A stretch of DNA of 49,303 nucleotides. Origin: NAK19 sp034434515 (lineage in GTDB: Bacteria; Chloroflexota; Anaerolineae; Anaerolineales; UBA4823). The translations under genes and the position numbers were made by a program. Of this stretch, positions 32,159 through 40,393 are shown in pieces. The stretch covers positions 1 to 49,303 of the forward strand of contig DAOTZA010000121.1 in NCBI GenBank assembly GCA_034434515.1, given 5' to 3'. Within the stretch, counting starts at the first letter, position 1; each line of letters opens with the position of its first letter. The notes under the pieces are model-generated. The model saw nothing but the letters and a program-made list of their open reading frames with translations, was not told where the DNA came from and did not search any database.

Positions 32159-33268
32159 ATGAACGATGAACAAATGACCTTAATGCAGCGCATCATCAAG
32201 GGTAAGTGGATTGGAAAAGGTTTTTTAGCACTTTTAGCACTAGCGATTATCTGGTGGGTTGGGGGGAAAGCGGTACAAAGTCCCTCTTTATTTTTTCAAC
32301 AAATTATCAATGGCATTCAATTAGGATTTGTTTACGCCCTCATCGCGCTTGGCTACACTATGGTGTATGGGATTGTCCGCCTGATCAATTTCGCCCATGG
32401 TGATGTTTTTATGTTTGGCGCCTTTGTCAGCTATTTCTCGATAGCCCTGTTTCAACTCCACTTATGGCCAGTTCGGACATTTCCAACAATTCCCCCCATT
32501 ATCGGGATTGTCATCGGAACGATCTCGGTCATTCTTCTCTCTATGGTCTCGTGCGCCATCCTAGCCATGACCATTGAGAAGATCGCCTACAAGCCATTGC
32601 GCGATGCCCCCCGAATCTCTGCTTTAATTACTGCTATCGGTGTTTCGTTTTTCCTCGAATATTTCGGTGCCTTGCCGTTTGTCTTTACCCCCAATTTCAT
32701 CACCTATAAACGGCCCTTTGAAATCGTTACCTGGTATATTCAAGGCGGCATTCACCGTTTGGAAGCTGGCGCTGAAGCTCCACCGGGTAGCGTGATTTTC
32801 TCCAATGTTCTGATCATCATCATTCTGGTTGCAATCCTTCTGGTGATCGGATTAAATTACATCGTGCGTCGCACCAAAATCGGTAAAGCCATGCGAGCAA
32901 CCGCCTATGATAAGCCGACTTCCCGATTGATGGGTATCAATGTGGATAGCATCATCACGACAACTTTTGCCATCGGCGCTTCCCTAGCCGGCGCAGCGGG
33001 AGTTCTGTATGCAACCGCCTATCCCCAGGTAGTGTTCTGGATGGGAATCATTCCGGGTCTAAAATCCTTCGTTGCCGCTGTTTTGGGTGGTATTGGTAGC
33101 ATTCCTGGGGCATTCGTTGGCGCTCTGATCATGGGGCAAGCAGAAGTCATTTCGGCGGGATATATCTCAACCCCCATGCGCGATGCCGTAGCGTTTACGA
33201 TCTTGATTCTGGTGCTCTTAATTCGCCCAACCGGCATTTTTGGCGAACCCGAGCGCGAGAAAGCCTAA
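32159..33268 (+). CDS. livH: Branched-chain amino acid ABC transporter permease LivH
   Basis: Integral membrane subunit of the transporter, about eight helices. The LivH signature is GIQLGFVYALIALGYTMVYGIVRLINFAHGDVFMFGAF, with the coupling region KIGKAMRATAYDKPTSRLMGINVDSIITTTFAIG and a final LRPTGIFGE-like end (LIRPTGIFGEPE). The frame opens at an ATG at 32144; the ATG at 32159 (369 aa) has AGGA at a better distance. Partner of LivM downstream. Confidence 0.94.
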   Translation: MNDEQMTLMQRIIKGKWIGKGFLALLALAIIWWVGGKAVQSPSLFFQQIINGIQLGFVYALIALGYTMVYGIVRLINFAHGDVFMFGAFVSYFSIALFQLHLWPVRTFPTIPPIIGIVIGTISVILLSMVSCAILAMTIEKIAYKPLRDAPRISALITAIGVSFFLEYFGALPFVFTPNFITYKRPFEIVTWYIQGGIHRLEAGAEAPPGSVIFSNVLIIIILVAILLVIGLNYIVRRTKIGKAMRATAYDKPTSRLMGINVDSIITTTFAIGASLAGAAGVLYATAYPQVVFWMGIIPGLKSFVAAVLGGIGSIPGAFVGALIMGQAEVISAGYISTPMRDAVAFTILILVLLIRPTGIFGEPEREKA

Positions 33269-33280
33269 GGAGGAGAAATC

Positions 33281-34552
33281 ATGAAAATCGATCGTCAAAC
33301 GCTCGGTTTCTGGATTGTTCTTTTGGGGCTCATCATCCTCGTCCAGGTTCTCGTCAGTATAGGTATCTTGAGCCCCTTCTGGGAGACCTTACTGAAAATT
33401 GGCGCCGTGATGTCTATCGTGAGTCTTGGGTTAAACCTCATCTATGGCTTCAACGGCCAGTTTTCGCTGGGCCAATGGGGTTTTTATGCCATTGGCGCCT
33501 ATGCTGCTGCAGATGTGACCTATCGCTGGGCACAAATGAAAAATGCTTCCGGGCTAATGGTCTTGTCTCTGGTAGTCCTTCTGGTAGGAGTAGCGCTGTT
33601 CTTAATTGCCAAACTGGTCAGCCGTATGCGTGGCTTAGACCCACTCTCAGCGTTTGCCCTTTATATCATCGGCGTTCTGATTGCAGCCTATATTGGCGTA
33701 CAATTGGGTATCCTACTGATCATCCCTGTCACCCAAGCTCTTAGCGCACTCCCGCCCAACCTCGCCATGCAAATAGTTTACTTGCTGGCTGTACTGCTGG
33801 GCGGCTTTCTGGCTGCAGAAGTGAGTTACCTGTTCGGCCTTCCAGTTCTCACCCTGGGTTCCGATTACTTCGGCATTGCCACTCTCGGATTCACCATCAT
33901 CGTTAAAGTCCTGCTCGACAACTCCGATACATTACTTGGCTTTGAGGAAATGAAAGGCGCCCGCGGCATGGTTGGCATTCCCAAAACCACCTCCTGGCTT
34001 TGGGTCGCCATTTTTCTCATCCTGGTAATCATCTTGCTGCGCAACTTGCTTCATTCCAGCCATGGCCGGGCAATTATCTCCGTGCGCGAAGATGAAATCG
34101 CCGCCAAAGCAATGGGAATCGATGTAGCTCAACAGAAGACCTTCGCCTTTGTTTTAGGCAGCTTTCTGGCCGGGTTAGCCGGTGGTTTATACGCTCACAT
34201 CAATGGCTTCTTGCACCCCAATACCTTTAACTTTATCAAATCTTTTGATCCGATGATCATCGTCGTGTTTGGTGGCTTAGGGAGCGTCTCCGGAACGATT
34301 ATGGCTGCCTTTACCTGGGCATTGGTACTGGAAGGTTTCTTGCGCATTTTACTCCCGGCCGGCTTTGAAACCTGGCGTTTTGTTGTTTACCCGCTCTTTT
34401 TGTTAGTCATGATGCTCCTTCGTCCACAGGGTCTTTTTGGTGGTTTTGAATTCCCCTACCTCCGCCAAGTCCTACCCAAACCTTATGTTCCCCGAACGCA
34501 GGAACAAATCTCGCTGGTACACGCTGTAGAAGATGCGTCGGAAGGAGATTAG
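33281..34552 (+). CDS. livM: Branched-chain amino acid ABC transporter permease LivM
   Basis: Second permease subunit. LivM marks are SLGLNLIYGFNGQFSLGQWGFYAIGAYAAA, GSDYFGIATLGFTIIVKVLL, GRAIISVREDEIAAKAMGIDVAQQKTFAFVLGSFLAGLAGGLYAHI and the end LLRPQGLFGG. At 423 residues it is longer than average because of extra hydrophobic stretches near residues 90-180 and a C-terminal cytoplasmic tail. GGAGGAG precedes the ATG. It lies 12 nt after livH and 3 nt before livG. Confidence 0.95.
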   Translation: MKIDRQTLGFWIVLLGLIILVQVLVSIGILSPFWETLLKIGAVMSIVSLGLNLIYGFNGQFSLGQWGFYAIGAYAAADVTYRWAQMKNASGLMVLSLVVLLVGVALFLIAKLVSRMRGLDPLSAFALYIIGVLIAAYIGVQLGILLIIPVTQALSALPPNLAMQIVYLLAVLLGGFLAAEVSYLFGLPVLTLGSDYFGIATLGFTIIVKVLLDNSDTLLGFEEMKGARGMVGIPKTTSWLWVAIFLILVIILLRNLLHSSHGRAIISVREDEIAAKAMGIDVAQQKTFAFVLGSFLAGLAGGLYAHINGFLHPNTFNFIKSFDPMIIVVFGGLGSVSGTIMAAFTWALVLEGFLRILLPAGFETWRFVVYPLFLLVMMLLRPQGLFGGFEFPYLRQVLPKPYVPRTQEQISLVHAVEDASEGD

Positions 34553-34555
34553 GTA

Positions 34556-35422
34556 ATGACAACGCAGACTTCTGTCGCTACCCTTCAACCAAACAAAACG
34601 GATGGCCATCCCTTATTGGATATTCAGGGGCTAACCAAAGAATTCGGTGGTCTTAAGGCTGTCAACAACTTCGATATATCGATCTATCGTGGCGAATTAG
34701 TGGGGCTCATCGGACCTAATGGGGCCGGAAAGACGACCGTATTCAACCTGATAACCGGTATCTATGGCGCTACCGCGGGCTCGATTCGCTACAAAGATAC
34801 GCAACTGATTGGCCTGCAGCCTCACGAAATCACCCGTCTGGGAATTGCGCGCACCTTCCAGAACATCCGCCTGTTCCCCACCCTAACCGTTTTAGATAAC
34901 GTGCGCATTGCCTACCATACGCACGCAGGCTACAGTACGTTCGACGCCATCACCCATAACCGGCATTATCAGAAGGCCGAAAAGGAACTCACCGAGAAAG
35001 CGCAAGAATTTCTCAGTGTTTTCAACCTCCACACCCGTCAGGGAGAAATTGCCAAAAATTTGCCCTATGGTGAGCAACGTCGACTTGAAATCGCCCGCGC
35101 TTTAGCTGCTTCACCGGAATTGCTTCTGCTCGACGAACCGGCAGCCGGAATGAATCCGAAAGAAGTCGCCTCCCTGATGGATCTTATCCATTTCATTCGC
35201 GAACGGTTCAAGTTGACCATCTTGCTCATCGAACACCAGATGCGCGTGGTCATGGGAATTTGCGAGCGCATTACGGTCATGGATTTTGGTGAGGTCATTG
35301 CGCGCGGCACACCAGAAGAGATTCAAAACAACGAAAAGGTCATTGAAGCCTATTTAGGTCGCGGAGCTGCAGCTTTATCTCAAAAACTCCAGGAGAAACG
35401 CAGTCATGTTGCTGGAAGTTAA
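34556..35422 (+). CDS. livG: Branched-chain amino acid ABC transporter ATPase LivG
   Basis: Cytoplasmic ATPase subunit. Walker A GPNGAGKTT, the LivG-specific GIARTFQNIRLFPTLTVLDNV, signature region LPYGEQRRLEIARALA, Walker B LLLLDEPAAGMNP, and switch His in LLIEHQMRVVM. A 20-residue N-terminal extension precedes the domain. The end overlaps livF by 17 bp, so translation is likely coupled. Confidence 0.96.
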   Translation: MTTQTSVATLQPNKTDGHPLLDIQGLTKEFGGLKAVNNFDISIYRGELVGLIGPNGAGKTTVFNLITGIYGATAGSIRYKDTQLIGLQPHEITRLGIARTFQNIRLFPTLTVLDNVRIAYHTHAGYSTFDAITHNRHYQKAEKELTEKAQEFLSVFNLHTRQGEIAKNLPYGEQRRLEIARALAASPELLLLDEPAAGMNPKEVASLMDLIHFIRERFKLTILLIEHQMRVVMGICERITVMDFGEVIARGTPEEIQNNEKVIEAYLGRGAAALSQKLQEKRSHVAGS

Positions 35423-36116
35423 AGACCTCAACGTTTATTACGGTGCGATTCATGCCCTGCAAGGAATCAGCTTTTACCTTAACGAAGGAGAGATTGTCAC
35501 CTTAATCGGGGCAAACGGAGCTGGTAAATCAACTACCCTGAATACCATCTCCGGCATTCTGCGTCCGCGGCAAGGACAGGTTATCTTTAAAGGCAAGGAT
35601 ATTACCTTTACCCCGGCTGAAGAAATTGTGCGGATGGGAGTTTGCCAATCACCCGAGGGACGAAAGATCTTCGCCACCCTCACCGTCATGGAAAACCTTG
35701 AGATGGGCGCATATACCCAAAACAACAAAGAAGAGATTCAAAAGAACCTTGAGCGCGTCTTCCGCAGCTTCCCGCGCCTGAAAGAACGGCAAAATCAATT
35801 AGGGGGAACGCTCTCGGGCGGCGAACAACAAATGCTGGCCATTGGACGGGCTTTAATGTCCCGTCCCCAATTGTTGTTGTTGGATGAGCCATCGATGGGG
35901 CTTTCGCCGATTTTGGTTGAGGAAATCTTCAATATTATCCAGGAGATTAATGCCCAGGGGACAAGCATTTTACTGGTTGAACAAAATGCGCAGATGGCGC
36001 TTTCGGTCGCCCATCGCGGTTATGTGCTTGAGACGGGAAAAATTGTCCTCGAAGGGAATTCAAATGACCTGCTGAACAACCCCATGGTAGCCAAAGCCTA
36101 TCTGGGTGCGCACTAG
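35406..36116 (+). CDS. livF: Branched-chain amino acid ABC transporter ATPase LivF
   Basis: Second ATPase subunit, 236 residues. Walker A GANGAGKST, LivF marker VCQSPEGRKIFATLTVMENLEMGA, signature LSGGEQQMLAIGRALM, Walker B LLLLDEPSMGLSP and switch LLVEQNAQMALSVA. It ends the five-gene liv operon, which holds the full set of parts. Confidence 0.96.
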   Translation: MLLEVKDLNVYYGAIHALQGISFYLNEGEIVTLIGANGAGKSTTLNTISGILRPRQGQVIFKGKDITFTPAEEIVRMGVCQSPEGRKIFATLTVMENLEMGAYTQNNKEEIQKNLERVFRSFPRLKERQNQLGGTLSGGEQQMLAIGRALMSRPQLLLLDEPSMGLSPILVEEIFNIIQEINAQGTSILLVEQNAQMALSVAHRGYVLETGKIVLEGNSNDLLNNPMVAKAYLGAH

Positions 36117-36156
36117 CTCTGCCAACCTCCGATCAACCAGCAAATTAATAACAAAC

Positions 36157-36186
36157 CAGGCTGTCCTCATTCTTTGGGACAGCCTG
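36157..36186. terminator. Hairpin after the liv operon
   Basis: CAGGCTGTCC/GGACAGCCTG, a 10-bp stem with a 10-nt loop, between convergent genes and 40 nt after livF. No U-tract on the plus strand; on the minus strand a T-rich tail (GGTTTGTTATTAATTTG) follows. Probably serves as terminator for one or both. Confidence 0.55.
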
Positions 36187-36244
36187 ATGACTCCTTGCGA
36201 GTTTGTTCCGGCCAAACACGACCTGCCAGAGATGGATAAACCTG

Positions 36245-36601
36245 TTAAGTCGTAATCATTGAACGGATATCTGGTTTATCTAAACGCAACAAAATCCAGG
36301 CCGATAAGATGATCGCTACTGCAGTAAAGACGATCAGTTCAACATTCCAATTCCCTTGTGGTGTTTTGGCAGCCGGGTAGAACATCATGAAGCGCACAAT
36401 GATATTTAACCCTTGCACAAAGATACTCATCGTCAACGCCCATAAGCGTCGTCGCCAGAGCCCATAGCCCAGCAAGGCAAAAAACAATAAGGCAACCGCG
36501 ATCACCCCAATACCATTGAGAAGCGTACGAGGTGGGTAAAGAAGCACGGGAATAAATTGTAACAAGATGATGGCAAGAAAGGTATTTTTCGTGGACATCA
36601 T
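36245..36601 (-). CDS. Small integral membrane protein of unknown function
   Basis: 118 residues with four hydrophobic helices (about 8-24, 30-48, 52-75 and 88-105) and a polar C-terminal end (RLDKPDIRSMITT). No family recognised. It is supported as real by a clear promoter (36627-36655), a GGAGAG ribosome site just ahead of two in-frame ATGs (36601 and 36598), and codon use in line with neighbours. Single-gene unit. Confidence 0.7.
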   Translation of the reverse strand: MMSTKNTFLAIILLQFIPVLLYPPRTLLNGIGVIAVALLFFALLGYGLWRRRLWALTMSIFVQGLNIIVRFMMFYPAAKTPQGNWNVELIVFTAVAIILSAWILLRLDKPDIRSMITT

Positions 36602-36626
36602 TTCTCTCCAGCTTAGATTTTCAGTG

Positions 36627-36655
36627 ATTGTACCTTTGGTTGTTTAGACTGTCAA
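36627..36655 (-). promoter_or_regulatory. Promoter of the small membrane protein gene
   Basis: Minus-strand TTGACA (36650-36655), 17 bp, TACAAT (36627-36632). Start near 36620, about 20 nt before the ATG. Confidence 0.8.
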
Positions 36656-36949
36656 TCAAATCAGCACATTTTTTGATATATCAGCCTTTCCGAAATAACC
36701 TACCATAGCCTTTTGGTGTGATGGTAAACCGTCCACGAATACTACCTGAATACACAAAAAGTGCTTCCCCTTCGTTCATTCGTGCCTCATTCGTGGAGGA
36801 TTCTGCCTGAAAATTAAAAAGCGTAACCTGTTGTGGGGTAGAAACTTATGATTTTGCGTATTCTGTATTCGTCTCGCATTAGAATGCTTTGTCACGCCAA
36901 ATGAAAATGTTACCGAAATCGAATGCTTTCCCAATCAGGCAAGAATCGA
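36656..36949. other. Intergenic stretch without a supported gene
   Basis: No convincing ORF or RNA seen. It holds an inverted pair ACCAT...ATGGT (about 36710-36735) and a short direct repeat CATTCGTG about 11 bp apart (36778-36797). The composition looks like non-coding or decayed sequence. Confidence 0.4.
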
Positions 36950-36955
36950 TATAAT
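36950..36955 (+). promoter_or_regulatory. -10 element of the L,D-transpeptidase gene
   Basis: Perfect TATAAT ending six bases before the ATG at 36962, with a weak -35 TTTCCC 17 bp upstream. The spacing implies a leaderless transcript. Confidence 0.55.
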
Positions 36956-36961
36956 ACAGCC

Positions 36962-38029
36962 ATGTTGACGGAAACATTATCTCGAGGCGAATTTTTACGA
37001 ATCTGTTTGCTCAGCCTTGGAAGTTTAGCCTTTTCACCGCTTTCGGCTGTTTTTCAAGAGACAGGTTTTGGAAAGCTCGGCCGAATTGCCACCCGGGAGT
37101 TAGACCTCTACAGTCAACCTCGCGACGATAGCCCGATTGTTGGCAAGCGGTATCGCGATCAATTGGTTAATATTTACGAGGAAGTCATCTCTCCCAAAGG
37201 TCCTGCCCATAATCCACTTTGGTATCGGGTCTGGGGCGGTTACCTGCATTCCGCCCATGTCCAAAAAGTGCGGGTTCGATTTAATCAGCCATTAGCGCAG
37301 GTGCCTGAATACGGACAACTCTGCGAAGTCACCGTTCCCTTTTCTGCCGCCTATGAATATAAAAACGGTTGGAAAAAATGGGACTCTTACCCGTTATATT
37401 ATGAAACTTTGCATTGGGTCACAGATGTTGTCGAGGGGCCCGACCGCCAGCCCTGGTATCAAATCAATTCTGAATTGACCGACTATCTAGTCTATTACCT
37501 TCCTGCAAAACACTTGCGTCCCGTTCCCGACCAGGAATACACGCCTCTTTCGACCGATGTCCCTGCCCACAAAAAACTGGTTGAGGTAGAAATTCGCACG
37601 CAAACCCTGCGGGCTTACGAAGATGGGCAAGAAGTTTTTTCCTGCCGTGTCTCGACCGGTATTCCCCACCTCAACCCTACCCGGCAAGGCATTCCGACTG
37701 AAACGCCCAAAGGTGAATTCCGTATTTTTTCCAAAATGCCGAACAAACACATGGGGAGTGTTACCGGTAATCCGGACGCCGAAGAGCGAGGGGGGTTCTC
37801 TTTACCGGGTGTGCCCTGGACATGCTTCTTTGTGGATACCGGCGTAGCTTTTCACGGCACGTATTGGCACAACAATTTTGGCGTGTGGATGAGCCACGGC
37901 TGTGTCAACATGCGCAACGAGGATGCCAAATGGCTCTTCCGCTGGACAACGCCGGTTTTCGAGCTGCCGATAAAAACGCGCCGCGATTGGGAGCGGCGCG
38001 GTTTTGGCACACGCGTAATTGTCAAATAA
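36962..38029 (+). CDS. L,D-transpeptidase (YkuD domain), exported
   Basis: Makes 3-3 crosslinks or attaches proteins in peptidoglycan outside the membrane. The N-terminal signal segment reads SRGEFLRICLLSLGSLAF, like a Tat signal but with RG in place of RR. The middle (about 45-200) holds SH3-like repeats; the YkuD domain occupies about 210-350, with VSTGIPHLNPTRQGIPTETPKGEF and the catalytic His/Cys in HGTYWHNNFGVWMSHGCVNM. 355 residues from the ATG at 36962. The frame extends to 36923, but that is upstream of the TATAAT. Confidence 0.9.
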   Translation: MLTETLSRGEFLRICLLSLGSLAFSPLSAVFQETGFGKLGRIATRELDLYSQPRDDSPIVGKRYRDQLVNIYEEVISPKGPAHNPLWYRVWGGYLHSAHVQKVRVRFNQPLAQVPEYGQLCEVTVPFSAAYEYKNGWKKWDSYPLYYETLHWVTDVVEGPDRQPWYQINSELTDYLVYYLPAKHLRPVPDQEYTPLSTDVPAHKKLVEVEIRTQTLRAYEDGQEVFSCRVSTGIPHLNPTRQGIPTETPKGEFRIFSKMPNKHMGSVTGNPDAEERGGFSLPGVPWTCFFVDTGVAFHGTYWHNNFGVWMSHGCVNMRNEDAKWLFRWTTPVFELPIKTRRDWERRGFGTRVIVK

Positions 38030-38039
38030 GCCTCAGCTC

Positions 38040-38558
38040 TCAGGGGGTCGGTGAGCTCATCGGATGATTATGAGACTCGTCACCCTGATCGTGCTCACCG
38101 CCTCCATGTTGCATATCCATTCCACCACCTTCTTTGACGGTTACTTGCAGCCGTAGATCGGGATGCGAGCGAAACTTGAGCACAACTTCAAACGTATCGC
38201 CGACCTTCAAATCTTGCTTTAATCCCAACAACATAATATGATAACCCCCCGGTTGCATGATGATCTCTCCGTCTGCCGGCAAATCTATCGCATCTTGTTT
38301 GAGCATGACCATGACACCTTGCTCGTTGACTTCCGACTTATGCAGTTCAACGGTTTGAGCAACAGCCGATTCGGCACCAATCAGTTGGTCAGGTCGCCTG
38401 GTATGGTTGTGGATAACCATATACACTGCGCCATTGCCACCATTAACTGCTGGGCGCGACCATACCTCGTGAGCTTCTATTTCACCGCCCTGCGATTGAC
38501 AGGCATATAAAAAACTCGCCGTCAAGACGGAAAGGATTAGAATATTCAAAAGCTTCAT
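38040..38558 (-). CDS. PCu(A)C-family copper chaperone lipoprotein
   Basis: Binds Cu(I) outside the membrane, usually for CuA-site assembly in cytochrome oxidase. Lipoprotein signal with Cys near residue 20 (SFLYAC). The copper ligands follow the H-x(n)-M-x(n)-HxM pattern: ELHKS, VMVML, and GGYHIMLLGLK. A His/Met-rich tail (MDMQHGGGEHDQGDESHNH) adds further metal sites. 172 residues. AGGAG precedes the ATG. It is 24 nt downstream of the YcnK-like regulator and surely co-transcribed with it. Confidence 0.9.
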   Translation of the reverse strand: MKLLNILILSVLTASFLYACQSQGGEIEAHEVWSRPAVNGGNGAVYMVIHNHTRRPDQLIGAESAVAQTVELHKSEVNEQGVMVMLKQDAIDLPADGEIIMQPGGYHIMLLGLKQDLKVGDTFEVVLKFRSHPDLRLQVTVKEGGGMDMQHGGGEHDQGDESHNHPMSSPTP

Positions 38559-38582
38559 TGTCTGTCTCCTTGTTATGCAGAG

Positions 38583-39122
38583 TTAACTGTGCTTTGGGTT
38601 TAAAAATTCGATAGCCAGGTGGAAATTGACGATCCGCCCACCAAAGCCTTTCTGAAATTTCAACGCCTCCTCATGAGACGAGAACGCCAGGACACTGGGT
38701 GAACAACAAATCGTCAGCTCAGGATCAATGAGATAATGGGCTTGAGCAGCGGTCATTACATGACCATGGATAAAATCGGTCGCCAGAGTTTGCCAGCGAT
38801 TTACCTGACGACTATACGCTATTAACCCACAATGAGGGCAACAGAGATGGATTTTCTTTCCTTCGGTATCAATGATCGTAAAAGTATGACGCTCTTTTAT
38901 TTTTTGCCCACACATCGAGCAAAGCGTCGGATCGTCCAGGCGGAGTTTTGCAGTAGCAGAGACTTTCCCATGTTGCTTGAGAATCAACCCAGCCTGTTGC
39001 AAGGTTTCCAGATCGCGATGGATGGTCATTTTCGAGACAGCCAGTTCTTTGGCTAAGGTTGCAATAGTTACAACCTCGGTCTGATTGAGTTTTTCCAGAA
39101 TGAGTTTTTGACGATAATTCAT
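38583..39122 (-). CDS. ycnK: YcnK-like copper-responsive DeoR-family repressor
   Basis: N-terminal DeoR-type winged helix (about 1-55, VTIATLAKELAVSKMTIHRDLETLQQAGLI). The C-terminal part is NosL-like: CSMCGQKIKERHTFTII with HLCCPHCGLIAY gives two Cys pairs able to bind metal, and VMTAAQAHYLIDPELTICCSPSVLAFSSHEEALKFQKGFGGRI is typical NosL. The same architecture is known in Bacillus YcnK, repressor of copper-acquisition genes. 179 residues. The neighbouring PCu(A)C gene supports a copper role. It probably represses its own operon through the TAACAC repeats on its promoter. Confidence 0.85.
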   Translation of the reverse strand: MNYRQKLILEKLNQTEVVTIATLAKELAVSKMTIHRDLETLQQAGLILKQHGKVSATAKLRLDDPTLCSMCGQKIKERHTFTIIDTEGKKIHLCCPHCGLIAYSRQVNRWQTLATDFIHGHVMTAAQAHYLIDPELTICCSPSVLAFSSHEEALKFQKGFGGRIVNFHLAIEFLNPKHS

Positions 39123-39129
39123 GCTTGCT

Positions 39130-39175
39130 GTGTTACTTTTTGTGATTAATAACCTAATCTAACACAATATAACAC
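39130..39175. promoter_or_regulatory. Probable operator of the YcnK-like regulator
   Basis: TAACAC occurs twice as a direct repeat exactly 10 bp apart (39160-39165 and 39170-39175), flanking and overlapping the -10, and once inverted as GTGTTA (39130-39135). One helical turn between repeats suits binding of a dimer on one face of the DNA. Confidence 0.55.
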
Positions 39176-39194
39176 TAACCATCTATTTTGTCAA
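39166..39194 (-). promoter_or_regulatory. Promoter of the copper operon
   Basis: Minus-strand TTGACA (39189-39194), 17 bp, TATATT (39166-39171). Start near 39159, about 37 nt before the regulator ATG. Confidence 0.75.
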
Positions 39195-39538
39195 GATTAT
39201 CATTTCTTTCAGGTGTCCCGGAATAAGCCACAGATTGACACGGATGCAAAGAGTTGATTTGAATTTACTATCCGTATATATCTGTCTATTCCTTGTTTAT
39301 CCGAGTCTCAGTTGCTGACTCACAATCAGCGCAGATGTAATTGGCCACCAGCCTATCCGTCCCTCTCAAAGGTTTTGCCAGCAATTGCCGCCCCCCATCC
39401 TTCGCTTTTGCCCTCTTAGACTGATTTTAAAGATTAGAACAGTCAAAAGCCCGATTTCTGGATACGCAAGCCTTACTTTTGCACTCCAAAGCCCTGCCCT
39501 TATGAATCCTGCTTATCTCTTCCCAATCCTGAATTTCC
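39195..39538. other. Intergenic stretch without a supported gene
   Basis: About 340 bp between the copper operon promoter and the end of the MacAB-like operon. It holds the interrupted inverted repeat at 39230-39285. Short frames here do not look coding. I see no terminator for the efflux operon. Confidence 0.45.
39230..39285. repeat. Interrupted inverted repeat ACAGAT-N4-ACGGAT / ATCCGT-N4-ATCTGT
   Basis: ACAGAT TGAC ACGGAT (39230-39245) and ATCCGT ATAT ATCTGT (39270-39285) are inverted copies with matching 6+6 bases and unmatched 4-bp centres, 24 nt apart. The pattern (CACAGAT...ACACGGAT) resembles dispersed intergenic repeats seen in several environmental bacterial genomes. Confidence 0.55.
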
Positions 39539-40378
39539 TTAGGAGCCGTCGGCTAATTCTAGTAGTTTCCGAATTGCTTTTTGTTGTTTAGGTTTGATAT
39601 GAAACATCTGCAACTCTTCGAGTTTACCTTCGTAGATTCGCCGTCCCAAGCCGGAATACCGCCACATCTTCAAGTCCTCCTCCAACGGCGACCCGATAAT
39701 ATCCTCCCGCACAATTTGACCATCTGCCATGGCTAATACTCGTCTTGTCTGCCGGGCAATAGCCAAATCGTGCGTGACAACAATAAATGTCGTCCCCTTG
39801 AGCCGATTGATCTCAGCGATCAAACGCATCAGGTCCAGACTGGCTTGCGAGTCTAAGTTTCCGGTGGGTTCATCGGCTAAGACGATCAAGGGCTCGTTGG
39901 CAAGCGCTCGCGCGATGGCGACGCGCTGCCGTTGCCCGCCAGAGAGCTGAGCTGGAAGGTGATTCATTCGCTCGCTAAGGCCAACCAGTTCGAGCAGTTG
40001 AGCAGCTCGCTCCCTGCGTTCTGCAGCAGGATAGTATCCCATCATTGGAATTTCAACATTCTCTCGCGCGGTTAACGTCGGGATCAAGTTGTGCAGTTGG
40101 AAAACGAAACCGACCGTTTTGGCTCGGAAGCGGTCTTTATCCCGAATTAAGGCTAAATCCTCGCCATTGATCAATATCTTGCCACTGGTTGGCACATCCA
40201 GTGCCCCAAGCATATTGAGCAATGTACTTTTGCCACTGCCGCTCGGTCCCATCACCGCTATTAATTCTCCTGCGGCAATGCGCAAATTAACCTTGTTCAG
40301 GGCAAAGATTTGTTCCCCATCTCCATAAACTTTGGTTAAGTCAATTGTCTCAACAATGAGAGGGTTATTTGGCTCCAT
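39539..40378 (-). CDS. MacB/LolD-type ABC transporter ATPase
   Basis: ATPase of the FtsE/LolD/MacB class. Walker A GPSGSGKST, LLNMLGALDVPTSGKILINGED, Q-loop FVFQLHNLIPTLTARENVEIPM, signature LSGGQRQRVAIARALA, Walker B LADEPTGNLD, switch VVTHDLAIA. A C-terminal extension of about 40 residues (YSGLGRRIYEGKLEELQMFHIKPKQQK...) is unusual. Frame opens at a TTG at 40393; the ATG at 40378 (279 aa) is preferred, with GGAG upstream. Works with the permease and adaptor upstream. Confidence 0.93.
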   Translation of the reverse strand: MEPNNPLIVETIDLTKVYGDGEQIFALNKVNLRIAAGELIAVMGPSGSGKSTLLNMLGALDVPTSGKILINGEDLALIRDKDRFRAKTVGFVFQLHNLIPTLTARENVEIPMMGYYPAAERRERAAQLLELVGLSERMNHLPAQLSGGQRQRVAIARALANEPLIVLADEPTGNLDSQASLDLMRLIAEINRLKGTTFIVVTHDLAIARQTRRVLAMADGQIVREDIIGSPLEEDLKMWRYSGLGRRIYEGKLEELQMFHIKPKQQKAIRKLLELADGS

Positions 40379-40393
40379 GCACGATAGCTCCAA

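Noticed and set aside
39385..39591. Plus-strand ORF in the intergenic stretch
   Set aside because: No ribosome site or promoter, unusual composition, runs into the opposite ABC ATPase gene.
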